A stretch of DNA of 57,435 nucleotides from an uncultured Gammaproteobacteria bacterium. GTDB taxonomy: Bacteria > Pseudomonadota > Gammaproteobacteria > Pseudomonadales > Litorivicinaceae. A program made the position numbers and the translations under genes. This document shows positions 1-11,041 of the stretch, one piece after another. The DNA is taken from contig CAJXNQ010000008.1 in NCBI GenBank assembly GCA_913057215.1, forward strand, positions 1 to 57,435. Direction: 5' to 3'. Below the pieces are notes generated by a model. The model had not been told where the DNA came from and made no database searches. It saw only the letters and a list, made by a program, of their open reading frames with translations. Within the stretch, counting starts at the first letter, position 1, and the number at the start of each line of letters is the position of its first letter.

Positions 1-1024
1 ACACCACCAATCAAGAACAAGTTGCCTTTAACGATGATGTGATGCACGAGATAGAAGATTGCGCCGGTGATCGCCAAGGGCGTGTACAGTGCAAGACCGA
101 GAATCATATACCCAATCTGACTGATAATATGAAACGACAGTATTTTACGGACATCGCTCTGAGCCGCAGCGCCAATCACTCCAAAGCCCATGGTCGTCCA
201 CGCCCAAAATAGCAGAACATCCTGATACATCGGGTCGGCCGGAACAATAAATCCAAACAGCCGGAACAACGAATACACACCAACTTTCGTCAGCATGGCT
301 GCAAAAATCGCCGACACAGCCGGGTATGGCGTGTGGTAGGAGGTCGGCAACCAGAAATACAGCGGGAACAGCGCTGCCTTGATCGCGAAGGCGACGGATA
401 GCAAGATCACAACGAGATGAAGCGTCTCCGTATCCTCGACTGCGCGTGTTTTTTCATACAGATCGGCAAAATTCAGCGTGCCGGTGAGGCCATACAATAA
501 ACCCACGCCCGTCAGAAAGACGATGGTTGAGAACAAATTGAGTGTGACGTAACTCAGCGCCGCCTTCAGGCTGTCCTTTTTGCCATGCAGCACCAACAAG
601 GCGAACGATGCGATGAGCATGACTTCAAACCACACATAGAGGTTGAACAAGTCCGCGGTTAAAAATGCACCTGTGATCCCACCAATCAGACAGTGATAAA
701 AGAAATGAAACCCTTTGTGCTTTGACTCTTGAGAGATGTCGCGCACGCTGTAGATGTGGGTGGCAAGGCCCATGATCGCGGTAACGAGGACCATCAGTGC
801 GGACAGGGCGTCAGCGGCGATTGTGATTCCAAACGGGGGGCGCCATGAGCCCAAGGCGGCAGCTGTAGGACCGTCGACCAACACAGACTGCAACAAACTC
901 ACTGCAAGAATCGTCTGTACCGCCAGACACGCGGTCCCAACCCACACCACACTCGGGTGACGTCTCAAGAAAAAACTCACCAACGCAGTCGCGAATGGCA
1001 GTGCAATCAGCCAAGTCAACACAC
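1..1024 (-). CDS. mrpD: Na+/H+ antiporter subunit MrpD/MnhD (partial, C-terminus outside window)
   Basis: The frame is open from a GTG at 1024 to the window edge, giving about 341 residues of a hydrophobic protein of the proton-antiporter family related to NuoM/NuoN. My translation begins MLTWLIALPF and contains FNLYVWFEVMLIASFALL and KAALFPLYFWLP, both typical of MrpD and carrying the conserved membrane Glu and Lys. It is one of the two large ion-translocating subunits of the Mrp complex in the inner membrane. The GTG directly follows the mrpC stop (TGAGTG), so translation is probably coupled. Family members run near 500 residues, so about a third is missing; mrpE, F and G probably lie beyond position 1. 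Confidence 0.9.
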
Positions 1025-1384
1025 TCACTGAGCGGACTCCTTCGTGAGTGAATCTTGCTTATCGGCATTGAGCGTTCCGAGATCTCGATATGCACGGATC
1101 CCAAGGAACAAGGCAAACGCAAACAAGCCAAAGCCAATCACGATGGCCGTCAGGACGAGTGCCTGAGGAAGTGCATTGGCCACCTCGCCTGTCAGTACTT
1201 GCGTTGTTTCGGGTATCAACGCGGGCTGGTTTGAATGCAAACCACCTGAAATAAAGACAGCAAGATTGGCGGCATTGGAGATCAAAATAAGCCCAATGAG
1301 CACGCGCAAAAAGTGACCAGACAACATCTGGTATAACGCGGCCGCAAATAGCAGTCCGATCAGAATCGAAAGGAGCATTTCCAT
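1025..1384 (-). CDS. mrpC: Na+/H+ antiporter subunit MrpC/MnhC
   Basis: A 119-residue NuoK-like subunit with three predicted transmembrane segments, roughly residues 3-23, 28-48 and 72-96. It includes RVLIGLILISNAANLAVF and an acidic/basic cytoplasmic tail. MrpC is a small membrane subunit of the hetero-oligomeric Mrp cation/proton antiporter. The ATG shares its A with the mrpB stop (TGATG), and GAGGAG lies 8 bases upstream. It sits third in an A-B-C-D operon, the usual Mrp order, which makes the assignment firm although the family is short and hydrophobic. Confidence 0.93.
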   Translation of the reverse strand: MEMLLSILIGLLFAAALYQMLSGHFLRVLIGLILISNAANLAVFISGGLHSNQPALIPETTQVLTGEVANALPQALVLTAIVIGFGLFAFALFLGIRAYRDLGTLNADKQDSLTKESAQ

Positions 1385-1803
1385 CAGTAAAACTCCTCAA
1401 GCAATAACACCATGCCCATCACCGAACCCAAGACCGTCAGGTACACACCAAGATCAAACAGCAATACGGACGACAGTGGAAATCCTTTGTCTGTCTCCGT
1501 GGCACCAATAAACAGCCATTGACTGGTAAACAGTTCAGCCCCTGCAAACCAGCCGAGAAAGCCCGCAAAGAGTGCACAGCTGAGACCAAGGGCAGCAATG
1601 GCAAAGGGTGGAAGTCGAAGCGCTGCTCGCGTTTTAGCGGGTCCCACGCCGATGCTGAATACAATAAACGCCAAGGCGCCGATTAAGCCTCCAATGAAAC
1701 CACCGCCTGGAAGATTGTGCCCACGAAGCAGCATCACCAGTGAAAATATTAGGAGCAGTCCAAAGATCAGCCGAATACCGACGCCATAGATTAATGACTT
1801 CAT
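1384..1803 (-). CDS. mrpB: Na+/H+ antiporter subunit MrpB/MnhB
   Basis: A 139-residue membrane protein with the MnhB signature LLRGHNLPGGGFIGGL near the N-terminus and four hydrophobic segments. The start is the ATG at 1803, which overlaps the mrpA stop as ATGA. A longer reading back to 1947 would run into mrpA coding sequence and is not used. MrpB is a structural membrane subunit of the Na+/H+ antiporter. In organisms with a split mrpA/mrpB, as here, MrpA carries the ion-translocating module. Confidence 0.93.
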   Translation of the reverse strand: MKSLIYGVGIRLIFGLLLIFSLVMLLRGHNLPGGGFIGGLIGALAFIVFSIGVGPAKTRAALRLPPFAIAALGLSCALFAGFLGWFAGAELFTSQWLFIGATETDKGFPLSSVLLFDLGVYLTVLGSVMGMVLLLEEFY

Positions 1804-4028
1804 CGCGTCGCCTTCCCATGTCCGAGAAATAAGACGCGTGCTGCCAACGCCGCAATCATCACCACGGTGATTTCGCCGAAGGTATCCAGCGCGCGGAAAT
1901 CGACCAAAATCACATTGACGATATTCAACCCGTAGGCTTCGGTCCAACTGGCCGTCTCGTAATAGTCAGTAATGGTCCGATCGACCGGCGTTGACGATAC
2001 GCGCATCAATATCACCGTCAAAATCCCTCCAAAGAGAATTGAGAGCACGGCATGAAATTTACGTACCGGGCGGCGTACTGGCAGCCGGGGCAAATGCAGG
2101 AGGGCGGTTGCCAGTAAGACGACAGCCAAGGTCTCGATCAATAATTGGGTGATGGCCACATCTGGCGCGCCGTAGTAGATAAACAACAAGGCAGTGCCGA
2201 TCCCGACCACACCAAGTCCTGCGATGGTTGCAATCCGAGAGCTTGCGAGTGATGCCAATAGAATGCCACCAATCATCAAGAGCCCGATCATCAGAACGAT
2301 TCCATCCAATACGAAATCCAGTTGGATGGTGTTGATTGAATCGTCTTGCGCGATGATCCAGCCGATTAAGAGAACGGTAAAAAACACCATGGTCGAGAAA
2401 TCGCGGCTGACCCGCCCATCACTGATGAGCCGTGTCAATCGCTCAAATCCGGTCTGCGCTGCACGAAGGCCAATGTCCCACGCACGATCGGCGTGGAGTC
2501 CCAATCGATACAGCATGACTTGACTATCTCGAATCAAACCACGGCCACGCACGACACCGAAGCCCGCCGCATAGGTGACAAGACTTGCAATCAAGGCCGC
2601 GTTGATACCGGCCCACAGATGGATGTAGTTGGTCTTCACAGCCATGGCCTGAATGACGGTCGCAGCATCCAGTAACAATCCAGTTTGCCAAAGCGCCCAG
2701 AATCCACTGACAAGGCTCGCTCCACCGAGCGCCAAGGATCCGATCCATAAATCAGGTGGCACAACGCGAGAACTTGGCTGGCTATTGTGGATAAACAGCA
2801 TCCGGCCGACACGAATCGACACAGCAACCATGCTGGCATTGGCAACAAATACAAGCACAACGACCAACCATCCAAGCGCGTCAAGCTCGGTTGCAAACAG
2901 TGCACCGTAGATGAGTTCTTTACCGATAAACGCGGCCAAGGGCGGAAGGCCAGCCAGCGCCAATAGATTCAAAAGCACGGCCACGGCAATGGTGCGGTGG
3001 CTCCACCATAGGCCTTTAAGTTGTCTCAGATCTCGAGTCCCGGTCGCACTTTCAATCGCGCCGGCTCCTAAGAAGAGTCCAGCCTTATATAACGCATGTG
3101 CAACTAAAAACATCACGAAGCCTTGGATGGCTTTTTCAGATCCAATGCCAAGCAGTGCCACCAATGTTCCAAGTGCCATGAGGGTTGTGTAGGCAAACAC
3201 CTGTTTAATGTCATGCTGCACGACCGATTTCAGACCGGCGAAAGCTGCAGTCAATGCACCAATCACCGCAAAGGCTTGAAGGAAGTCAGGTGCTTGAGCG
3301 TACAACGGCATGAGCACAGCCAACAGAAAAACGCCGGCTTTGACCATCGTTGCGGAGTGCAAAAACGCACTCACAGGCGTCGGTGCCTGCATTGCATTTG
3401 GAAGCCAGAAATGGAATGGAACCTGCGCTGACTTTGTCACACAACCGAGGGTAACCAATACCAGACCTGCTGTTCCAAATGACATACGGCTCAAATCTGC
3501 ATTGACAAGTTCACTCAATCGGAACGTATCGGCCTCGACGCCCAAGATAATCAGGCCCGCCAGCAAACACAGACCACCCGATGCCGTGACCAACAGCCCC
3601 TGGAGTGCCGCACGACGTGATTTCGCATCTTCGTGCTTAAACCCAATTAAAAAATAGGATGTGAGGCTCGTGAGTTCCCATGCAATAAACAGCGTGATGA
3701 CGTCATCGGCTAAAACCACACCAAGCATCGCCAGCGTAAATGCATGAAGAATGATGAAAAAGCGCCAAAAATGCGGGTGCCCGTTGAGGTAGCGGCACGC
3801 AAAGACGAACACGCAGATCCCGATTGCCGTGATCAGCCCGGTAAACACCTGCCGAAATGCATCAATCCGGAGTCTGAACTCAACCTGGGGCTCACTCAGC
3901 CAGATCACCGATAAGAGGTCACCGTGGGTGTGCGTCAGAAACAGGGCAAACAACGCACCGAGCCAGAGTATCGAGGCAACTTGGGCCAAGCGGGCTGAAG
4001 AGTTCACTGATGCTGAGGTCTCAGCCAT
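1800..4028 (-). CDS. mrpA: Na+/H+ antiporter subunit MrpA/MnhA
   Basis: A 742-residue polytopic protein homologous to NuoL/MrpA. The proton-antiporter module covers about residues 60-420, with FIAWELTSLTSYFLIGF and LPNAMQAPTPVSAFLHSATM as its clearest motifs. A C-terminal MbhD/E-like part (about 560-742) includes YYGAPDVAITQLLIETLAV. It is the largest subunit of the Mrp complex, exchanging cytoplasmic Na+ for protons. The start has AAGGA about 11 bases upstream. It heads the operon; 130 bases separate it from mscS, and these hold only an unconvincing 34-codon frame. An Mrp system could maintain the Na+ gradient that BicA (25806) would need; that link is inference. Confidence 0.95.
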   Translation of the reverse strand: MAETSASVNSSARLAQVASILWLGALFALFLTHTHGDLLSVIWLSEPQVEFRLRIDAFRQVFTGLITAIGICVFVFACRYLNGHPHFWRFFIILHAFTLAMLGVVLADDVITLFIAWELTSLTSYFLIGFKHEDAKSRRAALQGLLVTASGGLCLLAGLIILGVEADTFRLSELVNADLSRMSFGTAGLVLVTLGCVTKSAQVPFHFWLPNAMQAPTPVSAFLHSATMVKAGVFLLAVLMPLYAQAPDFLQAFAVIGALTAAFAGLKSVVQHDIKQVFAYTTLMALGTLVALLGIGSEKAIQGFVMFLVAHALYKAGLFLGAGAIESATGTRDLRQLKGLWWSHRTIAVAVLLNLLALAGLPPLAAFIGKELIYGALFATELDALGWLVVVLVFVANASMVAVSIRVGRMLFIHNSQPSSRVVPPDLWIGSLALGGASLVSGFWALWQTGLLLDAATVIQAMAVKTNYIHLWAGINAALIASLVTYAAGFGVVRGRGLIRDSQVMLYRLGLHADRAWDIGLRAAQTGFERLTRLISDGRVSRDFSTMVFFTVLLIGWIIAQDDSINTIQLDFVLDGIVLMIGLLMIGGILLASLASSRIATIAGLGVVGIGTALLFIYYGAPDVAITQLLIETLAVVLLATALLHLPRLPVRRPVRKFHAVLSILFGGILTVILMRVSSTPVDRTITDYYETASWTEAYGLNIVNVILVDFRALDTFGEITVVMIAALAARVLFLGHGKATR

Positions 4029-4158
4029 TAATCCATCATTCCTTGTTCGCCATCGGCGCGCGCATCCACCTCGGCATCTTTATTTGTTATCTCAGTTGCC
4101 AACTGGCCACCACCTTCGTCTAAAAGCATAGATAGCATCGCTCAACTATTCGTGCAAA

Positions 4159-4953
4159 CTATCGAACAGCCTGAATCTCAAGTCGTGGCCCAACGAACTC
4201 GACACCATGAGTGTCAAAAGCCTGCTTAATATCGGCCAGTAATTGCATTTTTCCTGAAACCAATTGATCCGCGTCCACCCACACGCGTGTTAACAACGTC
4301 TGTCCAAAGTCACCCAAGGCGTCGGTTCCAACAACCGGTTCAGGATCGGTGTGACAAAACGATGTAGAAGCCAACGCATCATGAATTAAACGCTCGGCAA
4401 GTTGACTGTCACTGGCATAAGAAATCGTGATGAAGAACTCAAGCCTCCGAACCGGATAGGTTGAGTAGTTCACGATGTTTGACGAAATCATTGTGCCATT
4501 TGGCACCACGATTTTTCGGGCGTCCGTTGTTTTAAGCTCAGTCGACATCAAATCGATGCTTAAGACAGTCCCGAGCAATCCGTTGGCTTCGATGAAGTCT
4601 CCCTGTCTAAAGGCCCCATTGAGCGCCAAGATTAAACCAGCTGCGAGATTGCTGAGGGTGTCGCGAAGCGCCAAACCAATGGCCAGCCCGGCTGCACCGA
4701 GCGCGGCAATCAAACTGGTGGTATCCACCCCGAGCGTGCCGAGGATTGAGACCAATGCGACGACATAAATTGCAATTTGTGCGGAGCGCCCAAGCAGATT
4801 GCCTGCCAACTCATCAAGCCCGGAGCGTGACAGTGCGGCACGAACCGCGCGCTTGGCAGCTACACCGCCAATCCAAGCCGCGACTGCGATCAGACCAACT
4901 GTGATCAAGGATTCGACATAAGGTCGTAACCAATCAAACCATTGCATATCCAT
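4159..4953 (-). CDS. mscS: Small-conductance mechanosensitive channel, MscS family
   Basis: A 264-residue MscS-type channel that opens under membrane tension and releases solutes after hypo-osmotic shock. Three transmembrane segments occupy about residues 10-110. The pore-lining TM3 carries the Gly/Ala-rich GAAGLAIGLALRDTLSN, followed by the beta domain GDFIEANGLLGTV and the alpha/beta vestibule. I start at the ATG at 4953, which has TAAGGAG 6 bases upstream. An in-frame ATG at 4998 would add 15 residues with no ribosome-binding site. The length is close to the E. coli MscS core (286). It lies alone between tRNA-Leu and the Mrp operon. Confidence 0.93.
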   Translation of the reverse strand: MDMQWFDWLRPYVESLITVGLIAVAAWIGGVAAKRAVRAALSRSGLDELAGNLLGRSAQIAIYVVALVSILGTLGVDTTSLIAALGAAGLAIGLALRDTLSNLAAGLILALNGAFRQGDFIEANGLLGTVLSIDLMSTELKTTDARKIVVPNGTMISSNIVNYSTYPVRRLEFFITISYASDSQLAERLIHDALASTSFCHTDPEPVVGTDALGDFGQTLLTRVWVDADQLVSGKMQLLADIKQAFDTHGVEFVGPRLEIQAVR

Positions 4954-5055
4954 TGCATTCTCCTTAGGAGCCAGATGCCGAAGTGGGGCTTTCACCACTT
5001 GAGTTTTGGCCCCAAATCGGCGACATTAGCGCCTCAGATGCGCGCAGCGCAAATT

Positions 5056-5140
<85 letters not shown>

Positions 5141-5213
5141 TGACTGTACGATCACAGTCGAACACAGTATCCTTGGCGGTTTATTTTCGTCGAATCCACT
5201 TTTGAGGTAGTCC

Positions 5214-6527
5214 ATGCAGGTCGTCCTGGAATCACCAAGCGCGCTTGAGCGTCAATTCACCATCACTGTGCCGGCAGCGGACGTCGAGATCGAGTTCGAG
5301 TCGAAACTGAAAGACACTGCAAAGCGGGTGCGAATCGATGGGTTTCGCCCCGGTAAGGTGCCAGCGTCTGTTGTCCGTCAACGGTACGGACAAGCGATTC
5401 GCCAAGAAATCGTCTCGGACTTGATGGAGAAGGCACTCGGTCAGGCGCTGTCAGAGCACGACGTCAAGCCTGTTGGGCAACCAACCATTGACGACGTCAC
5501 CTTTGAAGAAGGCCAGGATTTCAGTTTCAAGGCCACATTTGAGACCTTCCCAGAGATCGATCCTGAATTACTCGACGGTGTCGAAATTGAGCAAACGAAG
5601 TGCAAGATCGGCGCTGCCGACATCAAAGAGATGATCGCGACGCTCCGAGAGCAGAGAAAATCTTGGAAAGAGAGTGCGCGCGCACAGGCCAAAGACGGTG
5701 ACCGGGTGACTATTAACTTTGAGGGCTTTGTTGACGGTGAAGCCTTTGAAGGAGGTAAGGGCGAGGATCACGCGTTGGTACTTGGATCTGGCTCTATGAT
5801 TCCCGGGTTTGAAGATGGAATCGTTGGCATGAAGAAGGGAGAGTCAAGAGACATCGAGGTGACATTCCCAGAGGACTATCACGCCGAAGAGCTTAAAGGA
5901 AAAGCCGCCACCTTCAAAATTGATGTCACGAAACTTGAGCGCGGTGAATTACCCCCTGTAGATGAAGAATTCATCAAGGCGTTTGGTGTCGAGTCTGGAA
6001 CAGAGGCCGACTTCAAGGCTGAATTGAAAGAGCAGATGCAGCGCGAGCTCTCGATGACACTGAAGAACATGAACAAGACGGCTGTCTTTGATGCGCTGTT
6101 AGAAAAGAACGCTGAGGCTCCAGTGCCGCAGGCAGCGATTGCCTCGGAGATTCAAACCTTGAAGCACCAAGCGGTCGAGCGCTTTGGTGGCGGACAGCAA
6201 TTTGATGTCAACCAACTTCCTGATGAGCTGTTTAAAGAGCAAGCGGAGCGCCGGGTTCGGCTTGGCATTTTACTGGGTGCCACCGTGAAAAAGCTGGAAC
6301 TTGTTGTCGATCAAGATCGCATTAAAGCACTGATCGATGAGATGGCGTCTGCTTATGACGACCCAGATCAGGTCGTTAATTTCTATTACTCAAATGAAGA
6401 GAACCTGAAGCAGGTCGAAGCATTGGCGGTCGAGGAGCAGGTTGCAGAGCAACTTCTCAAAAAAGCGACGACTCAAAGCGTTGAAATGTCATACGCTGAC
6501 GTCATGAAGAGTCGTCAGGCTCAGTAA
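5214..6527 (+). CDS. tig: Trigger factor, ribosome-associated chaperone/prolyl isomerase
   Basis: Trigger factor (437 residues, family norm 430-450) binds ribosomal protein L23 at the exit tunnel and shields nascent chains. The ribosome-binding N domain carries the signature GFRPGKVPASVV at about residues 43-54. The FKBP-type PPIase domain spans about 160-240 (VTINFEGFVDGEAFEGG). The helical C domain follows and ends in a basic tail. The ATG has GAGGT 5 bases upstream. It opens the tig-clpP-clpX-lon-hupB-ppiD run, the same order as in E. coli. Confidence 0.98.
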   Translation: MQVVLESPSALERQFTITVPAADVEIEFESKLKDTAKRVRIDGFRPGKVPASVVRQRYGQAIRQEIVSDLMEKALGQALSEHDVKPVGQPTIDDVTFEEGQDFSFKATFETFPEIDPELLDGVEIEQTKCKIGAADIKEMIATLREQRKSWKESARAQAKDGDRVTINFEGFVDGEAFEGGKGEDHALVLGSGSMIPGFEDGIVGMKKGESRDIEVTFPEDYHAEELKGKAATFKIDVTKLERGELPPVDEEFIKAFGVESGTEADFKAELKEQMQRELSMTLKNMNKTAVFDALLEKNAEAPVPQAAIASEIQTLKHQAVERFGGGQQFDVNQLPDELFKEQAERRVRLGILLGATVKKLELVVDQDRIKALIDEMASAYDDPDQVVNFYYSNEENLKQVEALAVEEQVAEQLLKKATTQSVEMSYADVMKSRQAQ

Positions 6528-6542
6528 AAAAGGACGCGAAGT

Positions 6543-7148
6543 ATGACGGGCATGGTACCGGTAGTTGTTGAACAGAGTGCTCGCGGCGAGCGCGCCTATG
6601 ATATCTATTCACGCTTACTCAAAGAGCGTGTCGTGTTCATGGTCGGGCAGGTCGAGGATTACATGGCCAATGTGATCGTGGCGCAGCTTCTGTTCCTCGA
6701 GTCTGAGAACCCAGATAAAGATATTCACCTCTATATCAATTCACCTGGCGGCTCTGTCACCGCGGGCATGGCCATCTACGACACGATGCAGTTTATCAAG
6801 CCAGATGTATCGACGCTGTGCATCGGTCAGGCGGCGAGCATGGGTGCGTTTTTACTGGCCGGAGGCGCGGCAGGAAAGCGCTTCGGGCTCCCGAATTCAC
6901 GCATGATGATCCATCAACCCTTGGGTGGGTTTTCAGGGCAGGCGAGCGATATCGACATCCATGCACGTGAAATCCTGAAAATTCGAGAGCGTTTGAATAA
7001 GCGATTGGCGCATCACACAGGTCAATCGGTTAAAACAATCTCAAAAGATACAGACCGCGACCGATTTATGGATGCTGAAGAAGCGCAAAAATACGGTCTG
7101 ATTGACCAAGTGCTTGAGCATCGCACGACAACAGAATCTGCGTCTTGA
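6543..7148 (+). CDS. clpP: ATP-dependent Clp protease proteolytic subunit
   Basis: ClpP forms the double-heptamer serine protease chamber that degrades substrates unfolded by ClpX or ClpA. In this 201-residue protein the nucleophile Ser99 sits in GQAASMGAF and the catalytic His124 in MMIHQPLGG; the third residue is probably the Asp in [18 protein letters not shown] is the conserved handle region. The ATG at 6543 lies 15 bases after the tig stop, with AAGGA upstream. ClpX follows 47 bases downstream, so the protease and its unfoldase are probably co-transcribed. Confidence 0.98.
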   Translation: MTGMVPVVVEQSARGERAYDIYSRLLKERVVFMVGQVEDYMANVIVAQLLFLESENPDKDIHLYINSPGGSVTAGMAIYDTMQFIKPDVSTLCIGQAASMGAFLLAGGAAGKRFGLPNSRMMIHQPLGGFSGQASDIDIHAREILKIRERLNKRLAHHTGQSVKTISKDTDRDRFMDAEEAQKYGLIDQVLEHRTTTESAS

Positions 7149-7195
7149 TTTTGCGCCGTTAGCGGAGCAAGGTAAGAGGCAACGATGAGGGTGAC

Positions 7196-8488
7196 ATGAC
7201 AGAAACCACGGACAACACCAGCGATACGAACGGCAAGGTCTTGTATTGCTCTTTCTGCGGAAAGAGTCAGCACGAGGTGAGAAAACTCATTGCCGGACCG
7301 AGCGTGTTCATATGCGATGAGTGCGTGGATCTGTGCAACGACATCATCCAAGAAGAAGTTCAGGACACCGAAGAAACGGACGGCAAGGATTCGTTACCTG
7401 TTCCCCAAGTCATTAAGACCACCTTGGACGATTACGTGATCGGCCAAGAGCGCGCAAAGCGTGTGCTCTCTGTGGCGGTATATAACCACTACAAGCGGCT
7501 GCGCTATGGTGAAAAGTCAACGCGCGAAGTTGAATTAGGCAAATCCAACATACTGCTAATCGGTCCAACCGGCTCAGGTAAAACCCTGCTCGCAGAGACG
7601 CTGGCGCGGTTACTGAACGTTCCGTTCACCATGGCCGATGCAACCACGCTGACTGAAGCAGGTTATGTCGGCGAAGACGTTGAGAACATCATTCAAAAAC
7701 TCTTGCAAAAGTGCGACTACGACGTTGAAAAAGCGCAGCAAGGCATTGTTTATATTGATGAAATTGATAAGATTTCGAGGAAGTCTGACAACCCATCGAT
7801 CACCCGCGACGTCTCAGGCGAAGGTGTTCAGCAAGCCTTATTGAAGTTGATTGAAGGAACAGTGGCCTCCGTCCCACCACAGGGAGGGCGCAAGCATCCT
7901 CAGCAAGAGTTTTTGCAAGTAGACACATCGAATATCCTCTTTATTTGCGGCGGGGCCTTTGCAGGACTCGACAAAATCATCCGTGATCGGAGTGAGAAGG
8001 GTGGGATTGGCTTTGGTGCGGAAGTTCGATCTAAAGACACCTCACGCTCGGTTGGTGAAGCGTTCGCGGTTGTCGAGCCTGAGGATCTGGTGAAGTACGG
8101 ATTGATTCCTGAGTTTGTGGGCCGCCTGCCTGTGGTCGCGACACTCAACGAATTGGATGAGGCTGCGTTAGTGCAGATTTTATCAGAGCCCAAGAATGCG
8201 CTTGTGAAACAGTATCGCGAGCTATTCCAAATGGAAGGGGTTGAGCTTGACATGCGCCCAGAAGCACTACGTGCGGTTGCTTTGAAGGCAATGGAGCGAA
8301 AGACCGGTGCCCGAGGACTTCGATCGATTCTTGAATCCATCCTTCTACACCCCATGTTTGAGATACCGTCGGAAGATGACATCACGAAGATCGTCATTGA
8401 TGAAGGCGTCGTGACTGGTGACAGCGAGCCATTGAAAATCTACGCGAGCCAGCCTGAAGAATCACGTTCGGCACAGGCCGCCGACTAA
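7196..8488 (+). CDS. clpX: ClpX, ATP-dependent unfoldase of ClpXP
   Basis: A 430-residue AAA+ hexameric unfoldase. The N-terminal zinc-binding domain has four cysteines as CSFCGKS and CDECVDLC (about residues 16-43). Walker A is GPTGSGKT and Walker B is IVYIDEIDK. The ClpP-docking loop region around IGFGAEV (family motif IGF) and a C-terminal sensor domain with GARGLRSI are present. It recognises tagged substrates such as ssrA-tagged peptides and feeds them to ClpP. It sits between clpP and lon in the conserved order, and its length matches E. coli ClpX (424). Confidence 0.98.
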   Translation: MTETTDNTSDTNGKVLYCSFCGKSQHEVRKLIAGPSVFICDECVDLCNDIIQEEVQDTEETDGKDSLPVPQVIKTTLDDYVIGQERAKRVLSVAVYNHYKRLRYGEKSTREVELGKSNILLIGPTGSGKTLLAETLARLLNVPFTMADATTLTEAGYVGEDVENIIQKLLQKCDYDVEKAQQGIVYIDEIDKISRKSDNPSITRDVSGEGVQQALLKLIEGTVASVPPQGGRKHPQQEFLQVDTSNILFICGGAFAGLDKIIRDRSEKGGIGFGAEVRSKDTSRSVGEAFAVVEPEDLVKYGLIPEFVGRLPVVATLNELDEAALVQILSEPKNALVKQYRELFQMEGVELDMRPEALRAVALKAMERKTGARGLRSILESILLHPMFEIPSEDDITKIVIDEGVVTGDSEPLKIYASQPEESRSAQAAD

Positions 8489-8506
8489 CCGCTTAGGAAA
8501 CACAGA

Positions 8507-10921
8507 ATGAGTACCCATCAGCTGGATCTCCCACTTCTCCCGCTGCGGGATGTTGTGGTCTACCCACACATGGTGTTGCCACTTTTCGTTGGACGCGAAA
8601 AGTCCATCAAAGCGCTGCAAAGTGCGATGGATGGCGGCAAGGAAATTCTGCTGGTCGCGCAAAAGATGGCTAGTGAGGATGAACCCCGTCCATCCGAGCT
8701 CTACGAGGTCGGAACTATTGCCTCGATTCTGCAATTGCTCAAGCTGCCCGACGGGACTGTCAAAGTCTTGATCGAGGGTGGGCAACGCGCCGCTGTATCG
8801 AACTTTGAACTCGACGGCGAGTACTATCGTGCCGAGGCGAAGGTTGTCGAATCGACGCCACTCAAAGAACACCATCAAGAAGCCATGGTACGGGTCTTGA
8901 TGGATCAGTTTGATAAGTATGTCAAAGCCTCGAAAAAAATACCCGCTGAAGTGCTGGCTTCACTGCAGAGCATCGAAGAACCCGGTCGCCTCTGTGACAC
9001 GATGGCTGCACACCTGACCTTGCCTTTAAAAGAAAAGCAAGCGTTGTTGGCGTATGACGATGTGAAAGAACGGCTCGAGTACTTGGTGGCTTTAATGGAG
9101 AGTGAGCTCGACCTGTTACAGGTCGAGAAGCGGATCCGTGGTCGCGTGAAAGAGCAAATGGAGAAAAGCCAGCGCGAGTACTATCTGAATGAGCAAATGA
9201 AAGCGATTCAGAAAGAGATGAATGATCTTGATGAGACGCCGAATGAAGCCGAGGCGTTGCAGGCCAAGATCGATGAGAGCGGATTACCAAAAGAAGCAAA
9301 AGAGAAGGCAGAATCAGAGCTTCAGAAACTGAAGATGATGTCGCCGATGTCGGCCGAAGCGACTGTGGTGCGCGCATACCTCGACTGGATTCTTGGCTGT
9401 CCTTGGACAAAGCGTTCTAAGGTCAGACACGATCTCGTTAAAGCACGCGACATCCTTGAAGAAGATCATTACGGCTTGGAGGAAGTCAAAGAACGGATCC
9501 TCGAATACTTAGCTGTTCAAATGCGGGTTAAAAAATCAAAAAGCCCTGTGTTGTGTTTAGTGGGACCGCCTGGCGTTGGTAAAACATCTTTGGGGGAATC
9601 AATCGCTCGTGCCACCAACAGAAACTTCGTGAGAATGGCCCTGGGTGGCGTGCGTGACGAATCTGAGATCCGAGGCCATCGCCGCACATACATCGGTTCG
9701 ATGCCTGGAAAAATTATCCAAAAGCTGTCTAAAACCGGCGTGAAGAACCCTCTGTTCTTACTCGACGAAATCGACAAGATGGGCATGGATCACCGCGGTG
9801 ATCCGGCGTCTGCGCTGCTTGAGGTGCTGGATCCCGAGCAAAATCACACGTTCAACGATCATTACCTTGAAGTGGATTTTGATCTCAGTGAAGTCATGTT
9901 TGTTTGTACCTCAAACTCAATGAATATGCCCGCACCACTGTTGGATCGCATGGAGATCATCCGAATCCCCGGATATACCGAAGACGAGAAACTCAATATC
10001 GGACGTAAGTATCTGGTTCCCAAGCAGATTAAGCATAATGGCCTTGGCGGCTCTGAACTTGAGATGCCCGATGAGACGCTCACTGACGTCATCCGGTATT
10101 ACACCAAAGAGGCGGGGGTCCGCGGACTGGATCGTGAAATTGCCAAAATTGCACGTAAAGTCGTGCGTCAGCGCATTGAATCAGGCCATAAAAAAATCGA
10201 AAAGAATGGTGAGACGGTCACCATTACGCCAGACGTCCTTGAAGACTATGCGGGGGTTCGAAAATACACCTACGGACTCAAGGAGACCGAGGATCGGATC
10301 GGTCAAGTGACCGGGCTGGCGTGGACCAGTGTTGGCGGAGAGCTTTTGACCATCGAGGCAGTCTCGATGCCAGGAAAGGGGAAACAGATCCGCACAGGCT
10401 CTTTGGGTGATGTGATGCAAGAATCAATACAAGCTGCCATGACCGTCGCCCGGTCTCGCGCGATTGCGCTCGGTATCGATCCAAGCTTTCATGAAAAGAC
10501 CGACTTGCACATTCATGTTCCAGAAGGCGCAACTCCCAAAGATGGCCCGAGTGCTGGGATTGGCATGTGTACCGCCTTGGTGTCTGTGCTCGCGAATGTC
10601 CCTGTCAAATCCGATGTCGCCATGACTGGAGAGATCACACTGCGTGGACAAGTGCTTCAAATTGGCGGTCTGAAAGAAAAATTATTGGCCGCACATCGTG
10701 GTGGTATTAAAACTGTCATCATTCCTGATGAAAATGTGCCGGATTTGAAAGAAATCCCAGATAATGTGAAGGCTTCGTTGGATATTAAGCCTGTCAAATG
10801 GATCGATGAGGTCCTTGACGTGGCGTTGTCATACATTCCTGAACCGTTCGTGGTTCAGGATGTTGCGAAAGGTTCTGAAGCTGAACAGAATCTGGAAAAA
10901 AACCCGCCAAGAGCGCATTAA
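8507..10921 (+). CDS. lon: Lon ATP-dependent protease (LonA)
   Basis: An 804-residue LonA protease that degrades misfolded and regulatory proteins in the cytoplasm. The N-terminal substrate-binding domain starts at [16 protein letters not shown] coiled-coil follows at about 200-290. The AAA+ module has Walker A GPPGVGKT and Walker [11 protein letters not shown]. The C-terminal protease domain has the Ser-Lys dyad, calculated as Ser682 in PKDGPSAG and Lys725 in GGLKEK. The start is an ATG 18 bases after clpX. Its 3' end is followed at once by the likely hupB promoter. Confidence 0.98.
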   Translation: MSTHQLDLPLLPLRDVVVYPHMVLPLFVGREKSIKALQSAMDGGKEILLVAQKMASEDEPRPSELYEVGTIASILQLLKLPDGTVKVLIEGGQRAAVSNFELDGEYYRAEAKVVESTPLKEHHQEAMVRVLMDQFDKYVKASKKIPAEVLASLQSIEEPGRLCDTMAAHLTLPLKEKQALLAYDDVKERLEYLVALMESELDLLQVEKRIRGRVKEQMEKSQREYYLNEQMKAIQKEMNDLDETPNEAEALQAKIDESGLPKEAKEKAESELQKLKMMSPMSAEATVVRAYLDWILGCPWTKRSKVRHDLVKARDILEEDHYGLEEVKERILEYLAVQMRVKKSKSPVLCLVGPPGVGKTSLGESIARATNRNFVRMALGGVRDESEIRGHRRTYIGSMPGKIIQKLSKTGVKNPLFLLDEIDKMGMDHRGDPASALLEVLDPEQNHTFNDHYLEVDFDLSEVMFVCTSNSMNMPAPLLDRMEIIRIPGYTEDEKLNIGRKYLVPKQIKHNGLGGSELEMPDETLTDVIRYYTKEAGVRGLDREIAKIARKVVRQRIESGHKKIEKNGETVTITPDVLEDYAGVRKYTYGLKETEDRIGQVTGLAWTSVGGELLTIEAVSMPGKGKQIRTGSLGDVMQESIQAAMTVARSRAIALGIDPSFHEKTDLHIHVPEGATPKDGPSAGIGMCTALVSVLANVPVKSDVAMTGEITLRGQVLQIGGLKEKLLAAHRGGIKTVIIPDENVPDLKEIPDNVKASLDIKPVKWIDEVLDVALSYIPEPFVVQDVAKGSEAEQNLEKNPPRAH

Positions 10922-10925
10922 CCGG

Positions 10926-10954
10926 TTGTTTCTGGGCGTCTCGGTTGGTATAAC
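10926..10954 (+). promoter_or_regulatory. Probable sigma-70 promoter of hupB
   Basis: TTGTTT at 10926-10931 and TATAAC at 10949-10954 are separated by exactly 17 bases, and the -10 is preceded by TGG, which makes it an extended -10. Transcription would begin near 10961, leaving a leader of about 80 bases before the hupB GTG. This is a consensus match by eye, not a mapped start. Confidence 0.55.
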
Positions 10955-11041
10955 AGTCGTGCGCGAGTATTGAAACGCCACAAAAATTGATACAACAAAA
11001 GGCGAACACCTTTTCAACACAAACCGATAGGGGTACGTAGA

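Noticed and set aside
4039-4140. A 34-codon frame on the minus strand just upstream of mrpA.
   Set aside because: No ribosome-binding site and a composition unlike a protein; it ends before mrpA without coupling, so I treat the 130-base gap as promoter region.
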